A stretch of 64,000 bases of DNA from Labrenzia sp. R4_2 (lineage in GTDB: Bacteria > Pseudomonadota > Alphaproteobacteria > Rhizobiales > Stappiaceae): the NCBI RefSeq assembly GCF_017743865.1, contig NZ_JAGHRJ010000010.1, forward strand, positions 1-64,000, given 5' to 3'. Within the stretch, counting starts at the first letter, position 1, and each line of letters begins with the position of its first letter. Below are positions 60,898 to 64,000 of this stretch, one piece after another. The notes under the pieces are model-generated. The model was not told the origin of the DNA, ran no database searches, and saw only the letters and a program-made list of their open reading frames with translations. A program made the position numbers and the translations under genes.

Positions 60898-63800
60898 TCA
60901 GGCCACCTCCATGGCCTTCTTTCCCTCCTTCAGGACCTCGTCCGCCAGATCTGCCTCGATGACATCGAGCTGCCGGCGTTTGTCGGCAAGCTCCTCCTCG
61001 AAACCGAATTCCCCGCCCTGGCGCGATTGGTAGGAGGCGAGCCGGCGCTTTGCGTCGTCGAGCCGGAGCCGATATTGCGACCTCTCGTCCTCGAACCCGG
61101 CCAGCACATGCTCGACGCGCGAGACGGCGCCGAGCGGGGTGACGGTCAGGGCGAGATCGATGTCGGTCTCCGCGCCGGTTCTTGCGAGCACGACATCATA
61201 TTGGAATTCGTCGTTGCCGAAGCGCTGGCCGGAGAAGATCAGATCGAAGCCGCCAATCTTGGCAATGGTTGTCTCGTCCTCCTGCCGGAGATGCACGAGG
61301 GTCATGATTTCCTTCATCAGGGCGCGGCCCGCGGGCTTGCGCTCGGAGAAGGTTTTTCCGGCAATTGTCATGGCGAAAGCATCGCCGGCGGTTGGAAACC
61401 GGCGCTTGATGTCTTCGCCGATCTCCGCGATCCGGCGCGTGTCGTGCTCGATATCGCGTTCGGCGTTGCGGATCTGCCGGCGGACGGCAAAGAGATCGTC
61501 GCGATGCGCCGCGCGCAAGCGTTCGAGCCGGGCGATATCGGCCTCGAGGCCGGCCTTCTGCATCAAGCGCTGATCGCCGGATGCTATGGCCTTGGCCATG
61601 GCGAACTGGTTGGCTTGGCCCTCGCCCAGGTCTTCAAGCCGGCGCACGGATGTGTCGCCGGACAGCGCCGCGGCGATGAAACGGGCCTTGCGCTCGTTGT
61701 TCTGCCACATCTGCGCGTCCATCGAGCCTTCGGTGGCGTAGGCGAAGATATCGATCTCGTCATGCTGATTGCCCTGCCGTTCGATCCGGCCCTCGCGCTG
61801 CTCGATCTGGGAAGGCAGCCAGGGGACATCGAGGTGATGCAGCGCCTTGAGGCGAAGCTGGGCGTTGACGCCTGTGCCCATAGTCTCGGACGAGCCGATC
61901 AGGAAGCGGACCTTGCCGGCGTTGACGTCGGCGAAGAGCCGGTGCTTGGCCTCGGTCTTCTTGTAGTCCTGCATGAACGCAATTTCCGAGGCCGGAACGC
62001 CGAGCCGGACGAGCTCGTCGCGGATCCAGCGATAAGCGGAAAAGCCACGCGATTTTTCGACACTGATCGTGCCAAGATCGGAGAAGATCATTTGCGCCGC
62101 GCCTGGCAGATCGAAGGGCTTGCCTTCGCGGGTCAAGTAGGTGTTGGAGCCGGTGCCGCGCCAGATACGCAAAGCATTGGCGATCAGCTTGTTGAGCTTG
62201 TTGACCGGCTCGTTGTCATTGTCAGGGTCGACCAGCCGCAGATCGATCGCCGCATGGCGGCCATCGGTGATGACGGAAAGCAGAATGTCGTCGCCGGGCT
62301 GCGCTGGCCCCTCGCGCATTTCGATGGCCTTGATGCGCGCCTCGAGCACCTGCTGATAGAGCTTGAAGTCGTCGGTCGGCTTGGCGGTGACGATCTGCCG
62401 TTTGCCGGTCGAGACGGCCGGGATTTTCACATACTGCTTGAGATCCTCCGGCAACACGACATCGGCGAAGGAGCGGAACATGGCGATCAGTTCCGGCACA
62501 TTGACGAAGGTGGCGAAGCGCGAGACGGGCTTGTATTTGCCGGAAGGCTGAAGTTCGAGCTCGGTAGCCACATCGCCGAAGGTCGAGGCCCAGGCGTCGA
62601 ACTCGTGCAGGCCCCGCTCTTTCAGAGCCTCGAATCCGAGGAAACGTTGGACCGAGAACATCTCGCCAAGCGTATTGGTGATCGGTGTTCCCGACGCCAG
62701 CACGAGTGCGCGGCCGGGGTTCTTCGTCTCGATGAACCGCGACTTCACATAGAGGTCCCAGGCGCGCTGCGAGCCGTTCGGATCGACACCTTTCAGCGTC
62801 GACATGTTGGTGGCGAAGGAGAGTTTCCGGAACTCCTGCGCCTCGTCGACGATGATCTGGTCGACGCCGATCTCGGAGATGGTCAGGAGATCGTCCTTGA
62901 CCGAGCCGAGCGCCTCCAGCCGATCGCGCAATCCTTCTTTCAGCCGCTCGAGCCGCTTGCGCGACACCCGGTCGTCGCTTTCGACCCGAGTGAGCAGCTC
63001 CTCATAGAGCGCGAGTTCGTCCTCGATCATCTGCTTTTCGAACTCGGCCGGGACCGCGATGAACTTGAAGGCCGAATGGGTGATGATGATCGCGTCCCAG
63101 TTGGCCGTGGCGGCGCGGGACAGGAAGCGATGGCGCTTGTCTTTGGTGAAATTCGTCTCGTCAGCGACCAGGATCCGCGCCGTCGGATAAAGCGCCAGGA
63201 ACTCGCGGGCGGCCTGCGCCAGGCAATGGCCGGGCACGACCAGCATGGCTTTCGAGATCAGGCCGAGGCGGCGTTGTTCCATGATCGCGGCCGCCATCGT
63301 CATGGTCTTGCCGGCGCCGACGGCGTGGGCGAGATAGGTGGCGCCGGACGAGATGATCCGCCAGATGCCCCGTTTCTGATGGCCATAAAGAACAAAGGCG
63401 CCTGAGGCGCCCGGAAGTTTCAGATGGTCCCCGTCGAAGGATCGGGGCGCGATATTATTGAAGGTGTCATTGTAGACGCGCGCCAGCCGGTCGGTCCGAT
63501 CCGGATCAGACCAGACCCATGTCTGGAAGGCGGTCTTGATCTTGGTGAGCTTCTCCTTGGCCGCCTCGGTATCGACGACATTGAGGACCCGGCGCTCGCT
63601 GTCCCCGTCTTTCACCGTATCGAAGATCTGCGGGATGCGGCTGTTAAGCGCATCGGCGAGCAGCTCGCCGGCGTGCCGACGCTTCGTGCCCCATTCGGAC
63701 GTGCCCTCTGCGCGGTAGGCCAGCATACGGGCATCGACCGTCCAGGAGGCGAGCTCCGGCATGTGCCGGATCGTGATGTCGGTTCCCATCGTCTCCTTGA

Positions 63801-64000
63801 TGAAGTCGACGACATCGGAGGCGGGGATCCAGGGGGCGCCAAGCCGCGCGGTGATCTCCGAGGGGCTGAGATCGGCTGGCTGCACGCCCTCGAGAGCTTC
63901 GACATTGCGGCAATAAGCCGGGTCGAGCTCGGCGGCAGCCTCGGCGATCGCCAGCTTGTCGCGCACGGGACCGGAAAGATATGCGTCGGAGGTCTGCCAC
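60898..64000 (-). CDS. Giant plasmid SNF2-type helicase, C-terminal part
   Basis: The frame is open to the window edge, so the 5' end lies outside; the visible 1034 residues begin ..TSDAYLSGPVRDKLAIAEAA. Helicase motifs: I in HAVGAGKTMTMAAAIMEQRR, II in IIVDEAQEFRKL, III in VLASGTPITNTLGEMFS, and VI in QREGRIERQGNQ. A long coiled-coil-like C-terminal part follows (ARLERLRAAHRDDLFAVRRQ). Relatives have an N-terminal DNA-methylase-like domain and about 1,700 residues. They are common on large conjugative plasmids, where they have been linked to DNA modification/anti-defence; function not established. Confidence 0.85.
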   Translation of the reverse strand, partial: WQTSDAYLSGPVRDKLAIAEAAAELDPAYCRNVEALEGVQPADLSPSEITARLGAPWIPASDVVDFIKETMGTDITIRHMPELASWTVDARMLAYRAEGTSEWGTKRRHAGELLADALNSRIPQIFDTVKDGDSERRVLNVVDTEAAKEKLTKIKTAFQTWVWSDPDRTDRLARVYNDTFNNIAPRSFDGDHLKLPGASGAFVLYGHQKRGIWRIISSGATYLAHAVGAGKTMTMAAAIMEQRRLGLISKAMLVVPGHCLAQAAREFLALYPTARILVADETNFTKDKRHRFLSRAATANWDAIIITHSAFKFIAVPAEFEKQMIEDELALYEELLTRVESDDRVSRKRLERLKEGLRDRLEALGSVKDDLLTISEIGVDQIIVDEAQEFRKLSFATNMSTLKGVDPNGSQRAWDLYVKSRFIETKNPGRALVLASGTPITNTLGEMFSVQRFLGFEALKERGLHEFDAWASTFGDVATELELQPSGKYKPVSRFATFVNVPELIAMFRSFADVVLPEDLKQYVKIPAVSTGKRQIVTAKPTDDFKLYQQVLEARIKAIEMREGPAQPGDDILLSVITDGRHAAIDLRLVDPDNDNEPVNKLNKLIANALRIWRGTGSNTYLTREGKPFDLPGAAQMIFSDLGTISVEKSRGFSAYRWIRDELVRLGVPASEIAFMQDYKKTEAKHRLFADVNAGKVRFLIGSSETMGTGVNAQLRLKALHHLDVPWLPSQIEQREGRIERQGNQHDEIDIFAYATEGSMDAQMWQNNERKARFIAAALSGDTSVRRLEDLGEGQANQFAMAKAIASGDQRLMQKAGLEADIARLERLRAAHRDDLFAVRRQIRNAERDIEHDTRRIAEIGEDIKRRFPTAGDAFAMTIAGKTFSERKPAGRALMKEIMTLVHLRQEDETTIAKIGGFDLIFSGQRFGNDEFQYDVVLARTGAETDIDLALTVTPLGAVSRVEHVLAGFEDERSQYRLRLDDAKRRLASYQSRQGGEFGFEEELADKRRQLDVIEADLADEVLKEGKKAMEVA

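Noticed and set aside
61027..63405. 792-codon plus-strand open frame
   Set aside because: Antisense to the helicase gene with all helicase motifs; a high-GC mirror frame.
1..64000. CRISPR arrays, tRNA or rRNA genes
   Set aside because: No regularly spaced repeats and no tRNA or rRNA signatures were seen on reading the window.

Overview
The window looks like part of a large conjugative plasmid (or plasmid-derived region) of an alphaproteobacterium, probably Rhodobacteraceae or Rhizobiales. The reasons are the high GC content, a Ti/rhizobial-type quorum-sensing transfer region (luxR-luxI-traM, traAFBH, traCDG with an oriT between them), and a typical alphaproteobacterial plasmid accessory block (DUF736, ArdC, ParB-like protein, giant helicase). 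No tRNA, rRNA or CRISPR array was seen.

Layout. (1) 0.5-18.3 kb: a large acyl-CoA catabolic cluster. Two divergent units share a 70-bp promoter region with a CTAAC-N4-GTTAG palindrome. Leftward lie a 2,4-dienoyl-CoA reductase-like flavoenzyme and an acyl-CoA synthetase. Rightward lies a tightly packed operon: acyl-CoA dehydrogenase, crotonase, acyl-CoA dehydrogenase, PaaK-like CoA ligase, both subunits of a biotin-dependent acyl-CoA carboxylase, HMG-CoA-lyase-like enzyme, SDR, citryl-CoA-lyase-like protein, acyl-CoA dehydrogenase, MaoC/HTD-type hydratase, and a truncated fourth acyl-CoA dehydrogenase. The set resembles leucine/isovalerate (liu) or acyclic terpene (atu) degradation, in which a 3-methyl-2-enoyl-CoA is carboxylated, hydrated and cleaved, but the extra ligase, lyase and hydratase do not match either. 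The substrate is unknown. (2) 18.3-22.3 kb: an MmgE/PrpD protein between decayed insertion sequences. (3) 22.3-26.1 kb: a five-gene redox/detoxification operon (DoxX, LigB-type dioxygenase, luciferase-domain protein, NAD(P)-binding protein, GST) divergent from an HxlR regulator. (4) 26.2-33.8 kb: a six-gene operon (sulfatase, sugar-type ABC importer, DUF4432 aldose-epimerase-like protein) divergent from a LysR regulator, probably for uptake and processing of a sulfated organic compound. (5) 33.8-39.3 kb: a mosaic of gene fragments, IS1182 remains and a small metal-response patch (MerR, YnfA, CsoR-like, MFS exporter). (6) 39.3-51.3 kb: quorum sensing and conjugative DNA processing; traH is split by an IS4-family element. 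Mating-pair (trb) and replication genes are not in the window. (7) 51.3-64 kb: plasmid accessory genes, with an uncharacterised two-gene putative nuclease module at 55-57 kb, ending in a giant helicase gene cut by the window edge.

The most unusual signal is a ~400-bp module present twice, in direct orientation. It comprises the 5' part of traM plus about 260 bp of non-coding sequence. The two copies differ by compensatory changes in at least two stems, which suggests a structured RNA associated with the luxI-traM locus. The second is the two-gene PD-(D/E)XK-like module. All calls rest on reading the sequence; no database search was run.
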